Assembly: GCA_964486145.1 (NCBI GenBank)
Contig: CAZAMT010000260.1
Location: forward strand, 1 to 5,969
Direction of reading: 5' to 3'
DNA: 5,969 bases
Source of the DNA: CAZAMT01 sp964486145
GTDB taxonomy: Bacteria > Bacteroidota > Bacteroidia > Bacteroidales > JAAAOM01
The notes under the pieces were generated by a model, which was given only the letters and a program-made list of their open reading frames with translations, was not told where the DNA came from and did no database searches. Each line of letters opens with the position of its first letter. The first letter of the stretch is position 1. Below are positions 1-5,969 of the stretch, one piece after another. The position numbers were made by a program, and so were the translations under genes.

Positions 1-14
1 AACCGTGGAAAGTT

Positions 15-980
15 TTAATTAACTATTATCGTTGCTTTTAAATGTGTATTATCAGCTAAACGGAGGGTAAGGATGTATGCACCCTGGGTAAGGTAATCAT
101 GGTATTTTACTTTTATGATATCGTCCATGATATCAATTTCAACAGGGATTTCTTTGCCATCAATACTATTGAGATGCAATTGCAAATTTTCATCAATAGC
201 ATGCGGTTTTGATAATCTGACATAAAAAAATCCTTCATTTACCGGGTTTGGATAAACGGATATGGAATTGGTAGAAACACGTTTTGGAGTTCCAACAGAG
301 CCGTTGGTTAATGTCACAGATTGAACTTCAATTGTGAAACCGTCATCCGCACCCCCTGGAAATATGGTATGATAAACATCCATATCCAGTAAACCCCGGT
401 AGTTTTTTTGATAATGCCCATCGTTCGATGATCCGGTGAACATGTCAATGTCTGGTGCAGCAATTCTGTCGTATCCTGCTTGAAAAAAAGTACCTTCATT
501 TTCACCTCCTGCATACATAGACACAGGTATATCATTCTGCAAATTATTTGAATGCAAGGATATGGCAAACCCTTCGTCTATACCTCCTGAATACAAGTCA
601 TTTGCTGCAATTCCTGAAGGAAACACGGAATACTGCTCAACATCATGACCTTCGGATTTTCCGCCGGTAAATAGTGCATAAAGTGAAGTTCCATTAAGGG
701 AGAAAGCTGCCTGTTCCTGTTCAGTTCCTTCTCCAAGGCCTCCCGAAAATCTTCCAACGGGAGATATTCCTGACATATGCAGGTGTATTCTTTTGTAAGA
801 AAAACCATCGTTTTGGCCTCCGTAGAATACTGAACTAAAGGTTTTGTTTCCTTCCACAGGCATGCCATATGCAATTCCGTTTCCAACCCCGTCATTCATT
901 CCGCCATTAAACTGCGGATAACAATGGAAGAAACTGGCAAGCATTAAAACCACAAAACCGGTGACAACTTTGGTTTTCAT
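15..980 (-). CDS. Secreted T9SS cargo with eight 26-residue GG-motif repeats and a type A sorting domain
   Basis: This 321-residue protein has a signal peptide (about 1-22; MKTK start, hydrophobic VVTGFVVLMLASFF). C20 does not sit in a good lipobox. Residues 24-214 carry eight copies of [F/Y]-x-G-G-x-x-[D/E]-G, starting at residues 24, 52, 78, 104, 130, 156, 181 and 207; the seventh reads FTGSSNDG. Residues 240-321 are a typical T9SS type A C-terminal domain: YPNP at 243-246, the strand LNSIDGKEI, then a late TQGAYILTLRL strand and a final beta strand. In this family the domain directs export across the outer membrane and is removed or used for surface attachment. I chose the start at 980 because it begins the signal peptide and leaves 7 bases after the upstream stop; an upstream ATG at 1019 would overlap that gene. 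The two genes are very probably co-transcribed. I do not recognise the repeat family. Its function is unknown; a surface or adhesive beta-structured role is a guess. Confidence 0.85.
   Translation of the reverse strand: MKTKVVTGFVVLMLASFFHCYPQFNGGMNDGVGNGIAYGMPVEGNKTFSSVFYGGQNDGFSYKRIHLHMSGISPVGRFSGGLGEGTEQEQAAFSLNGTSLYALFTGGKSEGHDVEQYSVFPSGIAANDLYSGGIDEGFAISLHSNNLQNDIPVSMYAGGENEGTFFQAGYDRIAAPDIDMFTGSSNDGHYQKNYRGLLDMDVYHTIFPGGADDGFTIEVQSVTLTNGSVGTPKRVSTNSISVYPNPVNEGFFYVRLSKPHAIDENLQLHLNSIDGKEIPVEIDIMDDIIKVKYHDYLTQGAYILTLRLADNTHLKATIIVN
339..911 (-). repeat. Protein-level tandem repeat, 8 units of about 26 codons
   Basis: The units begin FNGGMNDG, FYGGQNDG, FSGGLGEG, FTGGKSEG, YSGGIDEG, YAGGENEG, FTGSSNDG and FPGGADDG. 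The spacings between successive motifs are 28, 26, 26, 26, 26, 25 and 26 residues, so the period is about 78 bases. The roughly 18 residues between motifs vary greatly, as does the DNA, so this is an old, selected protein repeat and not a recent tandem duplication. The conserved Gly-Gly and acidic-Gly pairs suggest turns between beta strands, and the acidic residues could bind calcium; both ideas are inference. Confidence 0.85.
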
Positions 981-987
981 ACGCAAA

Positions 988-2463
988 TTATGGGGCTGAG
1001 CGAACTGCACGAAATCCAACCCTGGAATTCGCTAAATCACTAGTAGTTGCTGCATCGTACCTGTCAGCAATCCTGATATAAACCTGACCGTTTGCATAAC
1101 TACCTCCAATGTATCCTCCTCCGGCTCCTCCGGCCAGCCAGCCGGCTACATTGGCATCACCATCAATTGTCAACCGGCCGTCACCGTGTTGTCCGGTGAA
1201 TGATCTTCCATCAGCATGACCAATGGAAATGACCCGTTCATACAAATTTCCACTCAGATCCATAATCCCGTAATAACTACCACCACTTTCTTCCCTGTTT
1301 TTATTAACAGCACTTGCTGCCAGTATTCCAACCCTCAATGGGCGGCCGGTGAAAGTTTCATTGTAAACAGCATTTCCCAATCCTGATCCGGGATTTAAAA
1401 CCAGTTCCTGTGATGTTTTTTCATTTGCAAGGGTGTAGTTGGTTGTATAAATATTTGCATTTCCCCAGGCAAATTCATCAGCAACTGCCGGTAAGTTTCC
1501 ACGACAGGCTTTTACGTATTCAAGTTCGGTCATTGGACGTAAACCAGCCCAATCGGCATATGCATTTGTATTAACCCATGACACGTAATTCAATGGTAGT
1601 GCCGGATTTAGCGTTGTTGCCTGCCCTGTTTCCCAGGAAATTCCGTTGCCAGCTACCTCATCATCGTTGTTTTTACCAGATGTACCTGTAATGTCATGCT
1701 TCGTTTTCTGATTATCGGTCAAACAATTGAAAAAGGCAACCCATTGTTCCTGACTAACTTCATACTTCATGCAATAGAACCCGGAAAACCCTTTCGGATA
1801 AGCTGCCGGAACGGGGCCATCCTGGTCACCTGAATTTCCGATTACATCGTAGTAAAGTGAACCGCTACTAGCGCCCACCGGGATTGCATTTTCAGAGGTA
1901 ACTTCAAAAACGGTGTTCGTGCCGGGGTACTTATAAAATTTCCCATTTTCCGTTCCTCCCGGTGAACCAAGCTCAAATGCTCCTTCCGGAACATAGACCA
2001 TCTCAATGCCAAATACTTTCAGGTCAACAATGGCTTCATCGTTTACACCATCGATACCATAGTTCCATCGCAACCTTGCGCCCTGAAAACTTACATTGCC
2101 GCTGCCTGCGGAATTACGATAAATAAAGATCCCTGTTCCATCTTCCGGGGTTTTAATTATGGCCCCTTCCGGTTGTGCGTGGCCATCTGATGATGCATCC
2201 CCGGTAACATGATTTATGGAAGCATGCTGCCATTCTCCACCGCTTTGCCGATATTTCACAAATATCCAGGCTGCATCCCAGTTCGAAGGACCAACAGTGA
2301 TGCGCCAGGAGTTCTCCCATTGCACATCAAATTCAATGAGGGTAAACTGATCGTTCAGATCTTGTCCGGTAAGTTGAATATTGCTGATTTGAATATTATT
2401 TGCAAATCCGCTGAGATTGAAAAACAAAAAACAAATAAAAGTGAAGTAAGTTTTGGATTTCAT
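988..2463 (-). CDS. Exported FGE-sulfatase/SUMF1-fold protein lacking the catalytic cysteines
   Basis: This 491-residue protein has a Sec signal peptide (about 1-21, hydrophobic TYFTFICFLFFNLSGFA). Residues 22-155 are an N-terminal domain I cannot assign, rich in predicted beta strands and with WDAAWIFVKYR at 62-72. Residues 155-490 are an FGE-sulfatase (SUMF1/PvdO-like) domain, shown by VPEGAFELGS (158-167), KYEVSQEQW (233-241), NYVSWVNTNAYADW (292-305) with RPMTELEYVKACRG (309-322), GIMDLSGNLYERV (399-411), GGSY (453-456) and the terminal SRVGFRAVR (480-488). True formylglycine-generating enzymes have a Cys pair between the GGS and GFR motifs; none is present here, so oxidase activity is unlikely. 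Binding or structural roles are known for this fold, as in GldJ and GldK. No T9SS tail is present, so it is probably periplasmic or lipid-independent at the envelope. I preferred the start at 2463 over an in-frame ATG at 2583 because it begins the signal peptide and lies just after a promoter. Confidence 0.85.
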   Translation of the reverse strand: MKSKTYFTFICFLFFNLSGFANNIQISNIQLTGQDLNDQFTLIEFDVQWENSWRITVGPSNWDAAWIFVKYRQSGGEWQHASINHVTGDASSDGHAQPEGAIIKTPEDGTGIFIYRNSAGSGNVSFQGARLRWNYGIDGVNDEAIVDLKVFGIEMVYVPEGAFELGSPGGTENGKFYKYPGTNTVFEVTSENAIPVGASSGSLYYDVIGNSGDQDGPVPAAYPKGFSGFYCMKYEVSQEQWVAFFNCLTDNQKTKHDITGTSGKNNDDEVAGNGISWETGQATTLNPALPLNYVSWVNTNAYADWAGLRPMTELEYVKACRGNLPAVADEFAWGNANIYTTNYTLANEKTSQELVLNPGSGLGNAVYNETFTGRPLRVGILAASAVNKNREESGGSYYGIMDLSGNLYERVISIGHADGRSFTGQHGDGRLTIDGDANVAGWLAGGAGGGYIGGSYANGQVYIRIADRYDAATTSDLANSRVGFRAVRSAP

Positions 2464-2490
2464 GAGAACTGTATTAAAGATAAACATATC

Positions 2491-2522
2491 CAAAAATATG
2501 AATATATTTTTAAAAAACGCAA
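2491..2522 (-). promoter_or_regulatory. Predicted Bacteroidota-type promoter for the FGE-like/GG-repeat operon
   Basis: Read on the minus strand, TATTTTTG (2498 to 2491) matches the -7 consensus TAnnTTTG exactly, and a TTG (2522 to 2520) lies 21 bases upstream, within the usual -33 spacing. Transcription would begin near 2485, giving a leader of about 20 bases before the ATG at 2463. This also argues against the longer reading frame starting at 2583. The region is AT-rich, so a chance match is possible. Confidence 0.5.
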
Positions 2523-2584
2523 TTTTATTCAATGTATTTAAAAATTGTGTCCAAACCTGAAATTTGGCACTTATTTCAATCATG

Positions 2585-2680
2585 GTAGCGCTTGCTCCGC
2601 TGAAGCTATGCGAAAGCGCAGTGCGCCTCAGTGATTATTTCAGACAACTTGTTTGACAATTGGCGGATAGCTTGCTCCGA
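2585..2680. repeat. Short GC-rich repeat/palindrome element (REP-like)
   Basis: GCTTGCTCCG occurs twice as a direct repeat, at 2590-2599 and 2670-2679, each preceded by a TAG trinucleotide (with a 2-base insertion in the first copy). The first copy is part of an imperfect hairpin: TAGCGCTT (2586-2593) pairs with AAGCTA (2603-2608) with a two-base bulge. An alternative stem pairs GCGCTT (2588-2593) with AAGCGC (2614-2619). GCGCAGTGCGC (2616-2626) adds a small palindrome. The GC-rich patch stands out from AT-rich surroundings. Whether it recurs elsewhere in the genome cannot be seen here. Confidence 0.4.
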
Positions 2681-2872
2681 TTTGTTGGAGGTCGGTTTCA
2701 TTTGTCATTAACCTGTTGTTCTTTAATTCGTTCAAAGATATTACTATACTTAATATCCAACCAGCTATCCTGTATTTCTTCCAATTCGGGCAATTTTTCC
2801 AGCATTTGTGCGTTTCACGTAGAAAAGGTAAATTGTGTCAACCTGATAATTAAGATTTCGGATTGTATACAT
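2606..2872 (-). pseudogene. Possible decayed small gene: three overlapping mini-ORFs
   Basis: Three minus-strand frames of 35, 35 and 31 codons follow one another: 2872-2765 (begins MYTIRNLNYQVDTIYLFYV), 2805-2698 (begins MLEKLPELEEIQDSWLDIKY, charged and helical in character) and 2701-2606 (begins MKPTSNKSEQAIRQLSNKL). The first and second overlap out of frame; the second and third overlap as ATGA. Joining the first two by one frameshift would give a protein-like sequence of about 58 residues. The third runs into the repeat element. I recognise no family. It could be a remnant of a mobile or selfish gene, or chance. Confidence 0.2.
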
Positions 2873-2940
2873 GCAGCCTTCTTTTTATTTTAACAATATT
2901 TGATCTAATTTTAAACAATTATTTTAAGGATGATTGGATT

Positions 2941-4923
2941 ATGAAACATGCATATATTTATACAACAATACTCATTTTTGCCATTGCTGCATCAACAGCA
3001 TTTGGGCAAAAGGGCAGGCGATCGGCAAAAGCCTATGAAGCATTTGAAGCAGGAGAATACAAAATAGCTGTTGACCTTTTGAAAGACGCCTACAACCAAA
3101 CAGGTAATAAGGAAGAAAAAAACGAAATTGTTTTTCTCATTGCCGAAAGCTTTTTCCGTACCAATGAGCCCCGGAAAGCTGAAATGTGGTACAAAAAGGC
3201 TATTTCCAGAGGATACAACCGCCCGGAAGTGTACCTGAAGTATGCCGAATCAATGAAAAAAAATGAGGAATATGAAGAAGCCATTGCCCAGTTTCAGAAA
3301 TACAAAGAACTTGTGCCTGATGATCCACGTGGTGAAAATGGCATTTTATCATGTGAATTAGCCATGGAATGGATGTCAAATCCGAATGGTTATGAGGTTG
3401 AGAACATGAAGTTTTTTAATTCGCGGGAACTTGACTTTAGTCCGTACTATGCCCGTGAAGATTATGGTGTTGTATATTTCACGTCATCCAGGGATGGTTC
3501 AACCGGAGAGGCCATTCATGGTGCAACCAACGAAAATTTCACCGATATCTATACATCTACCATTGACAGAAAGGGTAGTTGGAGCGAACCGGTACCGCTA
3601 GGTGAGAATGTGAACTCCGAATTTGAAGATGGTACGCCCGTGCTTTCACCGGATTTCAATACCATATACTTTACCAGGTGTCATAAAAATAAAAACAAGG
3701 CCATGGGTTGCAATATCTATACTGCAACAAGAGAAGGTGAGGACTGGGGCAAAGCCTCTTCCCTGGGATTAACCTCCGACAGTATCGTGGCAGCTCATCC
3801 GGCAGTTTCTGCTGATGAATTAACCATGTATTTTGTGTCGGATATGGAAGGAACAGCAGGCGACATGGACATCTGGAAAATGACCCGTACAAGCAAATCG
3901 GAAGAATGGGAGAATCTTGAGAATCTTGGACCACAGATCAATACAGAAGCGAAAGAAGTGTATCCTTATCTGCATCCGGATGGTACCTTGTATTTTGCGT
4001 CAAACGGTCACATTGGAATGGGTGGTCTGGATATTTTTAAGGCAACCCAAAAAGAAGATGGTAACTGGGAAGTTGAAAATATGCGATATCCCATCAATTC
4101 CTTTGCAGACGATTTTGGTATTGTGTTCGAGAAAGAAATAGAACGTGGATATTTTACTTCCAGCCGCACTACACGAGGCGATGATGATATATTTATGTTC
4201 ATGTTACCGCCTTTGCGTTTTAATATCATTGGAAGGGTTTTGGATGAAAAGACCGATGAACCCATCGAAGGTTCAATTGTCAAATCGATCAGCAGTGATG
4301 GCATAACCCTGGAATCAACCACGGATGATGATGGTTCGTTCCGTTTCATGTTAAAACCCGGAACGGATTACCTGTTCATTGCTTCCGCAGAAGGTTACCT
4401 TAATGGAAAAGAACGGGAAACAACAAAAGGGCTTAGCCAAAGCCGCGATTTCAGAACATCCATTTTATTATCATCCATAGAAAAACCGATCGAGCTTCCA
4501 AACATTATTTACGATTTCAATAAATGGGATTTGCGCCCGGAGTCAATGGTTATGCTGGATAAACTCGTTGAAACACTGGAAGATAACCCGAATATCACCA
4601 TTGAACTTATGTCGCATACGGACAACCGGGGAAGTGACGAAGCCAATGTTGAACTCTCACAAAAACGTGCGCAATCTGCCGTGGAATATTTGATTCAAAA
4701 AGGTATTTCCAACGATCGCCTGACAGCCAAAGGATATGGTGAATCGGTGCCAAGGGTAATTGATGAACAAACAGCAGAGCAAACCAATTTTGAAATTGGT
4801 GATGTGCTGGATGCTGAATACATTGATAACCTCGATACTGAGATGGAAAAGGAAGTTGCTCACCAGTTGAATCGTAGAACCGAATTCAGGGTTCTTCGAA
4901 CAGATTATGTTCCAGGTGAATAA
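2941..4923 (+). CDS. PorE-like periplasmic protein: TPR, PD40 propeller, CarboxypepD-reg and OmpA domains
   Basis: This 660-residue protein has a signal peptide (1-22, cleavage after AFG or near FGQ) with no lipobox Cys. Residues 25-145 contain TPR helices (KAYEAFEAGEYKIAVDLL; PRKAEMWYKKAI; YEEAIAQFQKYKELVPDDP). Residues 160-420 hold about five PD40 beta-propeller blades, marked by VVYFTSSRDG, TIYFTRC, TMYFVSDM, TLYFASNG and GYFTSSRT. Residues 426-490 are a carboxypeptidase-regulatory-like Ig domain (GRVLDEKTDEPIEG, DDDGSFRF). Residues 515-655 are an OmpA C-terminal domain with the peptidoglycan-binding residues D561 (in SHTDNRG) and R576 (in LSQKRAQ) and a closing NRRTEFRVL. This order matches PorE, the T9SS component that tethers the PorL/M complex to peptidoglycan. 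Bacteroidota carry several paralogues with this architecture, so I give no symbol. The start at 2941 begins the signal peptide and has AAGGA 10 bases upstream; an in-frame ATG at 2863 adds 26 unlikely residues. Confidence 0.88.
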   Translation: MKHAYIYTTILIFAIAASTAFGQKGRRSAKAYEAFEAGEYKIAVDLLKDAYNQTGNKEEKNEIVFLIAESFFRTNEPRKAEMWYKKAISRGYNRPEVYLKYAESMKKNEEYEEAIAQFQKYKELVPDDPRGENGILSCELAMEWMSNPNGYEVENMKFFNSRELDFSPYYAREDYGVVYFTSSRDGSTGEAIHGATNENFTDIYTSTIDRKGSWSEPVPLGENVNSEFEDGTPVLSPDFNTIYFTRCHKNKNKAMGCNIYTATREGEDWGKASSLGLTSDSIVAAHPAVSADELTMYFVSDMEGTAGDMDIWKMTRTSKSEEWENLENLGPQINTEAKEVYPYLHPDGTLYFASNGHIGMGGLDIFKATQKEDGNWEVENMRYPINSFADDFGIVFEKEIERGYFTSSRTTRGDDDIFMFMLPPLRFNIIGRVLDEKTDEPIEGSIVKSISSDGITLESTTDDDGSFRFMLKPGTDYLFIASAEGYLNGKERETTKGLSQSRDFRTSILLSSIEKPIELPNIIYDFNKWDLRPESMVMLDKLVETLEDNPNITIELMSHTDNRGSDEANVELSQKRAQSAVEYLIQKGISNDRLTAKGYGESVPRVIDEQTAEQTNFEIGDVLDAEYIDNLDTEMEKEVAHQLNRRTEFRVLRTDYVPGE

Positions 4924-4942
4924 AATTTGATAGACATGGATA

Positions 4943-4970
4943 AAATCCCGGAGTAATTTCCGGGTTTTTT
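4943..4970 (+). terminator. Intrinsic terminator after the PorE-like gene
   Basis: CCCGGA (4947-4952) and TCCGGG (4959-4964) form a perfect 6-bp stem with a six-base loop, followed directly by six T (4965-4970). An A-run (4942-4945) precedes the stem, so it may also work on the opposite strand. It lies 20 bases after the stop codon and separates the PorE-like gene from the ThuA-like gene. Confidence 0.85.
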
Positions 4971-5022
4971 ATTATATTGCAGTAAACTACCAAATTCTAT
5001 AAAAAATTAAAAACAGGATATT

Positions 5023-5823
5023 ATGAAACGAAGAAGATTTGCCCAACAGATAACCATGTTAAGTGCCGGCACAATGATGGCCAATGAATTGTTTGCTGCA
5101 GAAGCACTGAAAGAAAAACCCTTATCCGGGAAGAAAGTGCTGTTTGTATGGGGCGGATGGGAAGGTCATGAACCCGATAAGTGCCGCGATATTTTTGTAC
5201 CGTGGATGCGAAGTGCAGGAGCTGAAGTTTTTGTATCGGATACATTGGATAGTTATACGGATACCGAATTGATGAACAGCCTTGATTTTATTGTACAAAT
5301 CTGGACCATGGGAAAGATTACCAAAGAACAAGCCAAGGGTCTGTTAGATGCCGTTAAAGGTGGTGTTGGCATTGCAGGATGGCACGGAGGTCTTGGTGAT
5401 TCGTTTCGTGAGAATACACAATACCAGTTTATGGTGGGTGGACAATGGGTGGCCCATCCGGGCGGAGTTATTGACTATACAGTTAATATTACTGATAAAG
5501 ATGACGATATTACCAGTGGTATTAACGACTTTCAAATGCATTCCGAGCAATATTACATGCATGTTGATCCAAATGTTAAGGTAATGGCCACTACAACATT
5601 TACCGATGAACATGCCGACTGGATTGGCGGTGCTACCATGCCCGTGGCCTGGAAAAAAATGTTTGGTAAAGGTCGTGTATTTTATTTATCCCTGGGGCAT
5701 GTTGCTGCCGATTTTAATGTACCCGAAGCACTCGAAATGATGCAACGGGGAATTATCTGGGCCAGTAAAAGCAAATACAAACCCGGTATTGACTGGGTAA
5801 GTCCGGTGTATCCTAAAAAGTAA
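5023..5823 (+). CDS. ThuA-like domain protein with probable Tat signal
   Basis: This 266-residue protein is a single ThuA-like domain (a class I glutamine-amidotransferase-like fold), of usual family length. The N-terminus MKRRRFAQQ fits the twin-arginine pattern RRxF, followed by a weakly hydrophobic stretch (ITMLSAGTMMANELFAA), so export by Tat with cleavage near residue 26 is likely. Family motifs are GGWEGHEP (44-51), the DFIVQIWTMG strand (88-97), GVGIAGWHGG (114-123), QFMVGGQWVAHPGG (135-148), HSEQYYMHVD (173-182) and PVAWKKMFGKGRVFYLSLGH (207-226). ThuA was named for trehalose use in rhizobia, where it acts with the dehydrogenase ThuB and 3-keto-sugars are implicated. Most Bacteroidota members are uncharacterised, so a role with sugars or 3-keto-glycosides is inference. 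A weak AGGA (5015-5018) precedes the ATG by four bases. An intrinsic terminator lies upstream, so it should have its own promoter, but I see no clear one. Confidence 0.87.
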   Translation: MKRRRFAQQITMLSAGTMMANELFAAEALKEKPLSGKKVLFVWGGWEGHEPDKCRDIFVPWMRSAGAEVFVSDTLDSYTDTELMNSLDFIVQIWTMGKITKEQAKGLLDAVKGGVGIAGWHGGLGDSFRENTQYQFMVGGQWVAHPGGVIDYTVNITDKDDDITSGINDFQMHSEQYYMHVDPNVKVMATTTFTDEHADWIGGATMPVAWKKMFGKGRVFYLSLGHVAADFNVPEALEMMQRGIIWASKSKYKPGIDWVSPVYPKK

Positions 5824-5875
5824 AAATTTTATTGATTACTGTTGACACAAGACCCGAACACCAAACCATAAGACC

Positions 5876-5969
5876 ATGCCATTCAGTCGCTTCATATTTT
5901 TTTTCACGTTCCTTTTTTTATTCATGGCCCGGCTCCACAGTCAGGTTTTTGAGTGTTGGGATAAAATAG
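5876..5969 (+). CDS. Start of an exported protein, truncated by the window end
   Basis: An ATG at 5876 opens 31 codons that run off the window. The first 23 residues form a strong Sec signal peptide (MPFSRFIFFFTFLFLFMARL, then HSQ as a likely cleavage site), and the mature protein would begin VFECWDKI. The gene follows the ThuA-like gene after 52 bases with no visible terminator, so co-transcription is likely. The family cannot be told from this fragment. A GTTGACA just upstream (5841-5847) resembles a sigma-70 -35 box, but Bacteroidota do not use that consensus. Confidence 0.6.
   Translation, partial: MPFSRFIFFFTFLFLFMARLHSQVFECWDKI

Larger units (their letters stand above)
2464..2940. other. 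Divergent intergenic region
   Basis: This 477-base gap separates the two divergent units. It holds the minus-strand promoter (2491-2522), a GC-rich repeat element (2585-2680) and a run of short overlapping minus-strand reading frames (2606-2872). I found no tRNA, CRISPR repeats or recognisable riboswitch. For the plus-strand gene I see only a weak -7-like sequence, AATATTTG (2895-2902), without a well-placed -33 element, and an AAGGA (2926-2930) 10 bases before the start codon. Confidence 0.6.

Noticed and set aside
981..1019. In-frame extension of the GG-repeat cargo gene to an ATG at 1019.
   Set aside because: It would overlap the upstream gene by 32 bases and displace the signal peptide from the N-terminus.
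1031..1060. EcoRI- and SpeI-like sites close together (GGAATTCG and ATCACTAGT), resembling a cloning-vector junction.
   Set aside because: They lie inside the FGE-like gene and encode the conserved end of its domain (SDLANSRVGFR), with the frame intact on both sides, so this is coincidence and not vector contamination.
2464..2583. In-frame extension of the FGE-like gene to an ATG at 2583 (40 more residues).
   Set aside because: It would put an unlikely stretch before a clear signal peptide, and the predicted promoter lies inside it.
2660..2893. A 77-codon plus-strand reading frame in the intergenic region.
   Set aside because: The product is Ser/Leu/Cys/Ile-rich with no domain, ends just before the PorE-like gene's leader, and runs opposite the minus-strand mini-ORFs; there is no good start context.
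2895..2902. AATATTTG as a -7 promoter element for the PorE-like gene.
   Set aside because: It has one mismatch to TAnnTTTG and no TTG at the right distance upstream, so I did not list it as a promoter.
3671..4349. Several open frames antisense or out of frame within the PorE-like gene, and similar ones inside the ThuA-like and GG-repeat genes.
   Set aside because: They are shadows of well-supported coding sequences, with low-complexity or unlikely protein composition.

Overview
The window looks like chromosomal DNA of a Bacteroidota, probably a Bacteroidales/Marinilabiliales-type environmental species. The reasons are a C-terminal type IX secretion system (T9SS) sorting domain, a TPR / PD40-propeller / carboxypeptidase-regulatory / OmpA protein of the PorE type, a ThuA-like protein of the sort common in glycan-degrading Bacteroidota, A-rich leaders with weak or no Shine-Dalgarno sites, and a promoter of the Bacteroidota TTG...TAnnTTTG form. 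The exact taxon is an inference.

Left half (15-2463, minus strand). Two exported proteins form a tight operon. The first gene (988-2463) encodes a signal peptide, an unassigned N-terminal beta-rich domain and an FGE-sulfatase/SUMF1-fold domain that lacks the catalytic cysteines. Seven bases after its stop begins the second gene (15-980). It encodes a T9SS cargo built from eight copies of an aromatic-x-GG-x-x-acidic-G motif with a nearly exact 26-residue period, followed by a type A sorting domain. A good Bacteroidota promoter (2491-2522) lies just upstream of the first gene.

Middle (2464-2940). A 477-base divergent intergenic region holds that promoter, a short GC-rich repeat/palindrome element (2585-2680) and three overlapping minus-strand mini-ORFs that look like the decayed remnant of an unidentified gene.

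Right half (plus strand). A PorE-like periplasmic peptidoglycan-binding protein (2941-4923) ends at a clear intrinsic terminator (about 4943-4970). A ThuA-like protein with a Tat-type signal (5023-5823) follows, then the first 31 codons of another exported protein (5876 to the window end).

The two sides may be related. One supplies a T9SS substrate and a pseudo-enzyme with the same fold family as GldK/PorK and GldJ; the other supplies a T9SS-type peptidoglycan-anchored component. A joint role at the cell surface is an inference from proximity. The ThuA gene and the partial gene appear to be a separate unit, possibly in sugar metabolism. The most unusual item is the FGE-like plus GG-repeat cargo pair.
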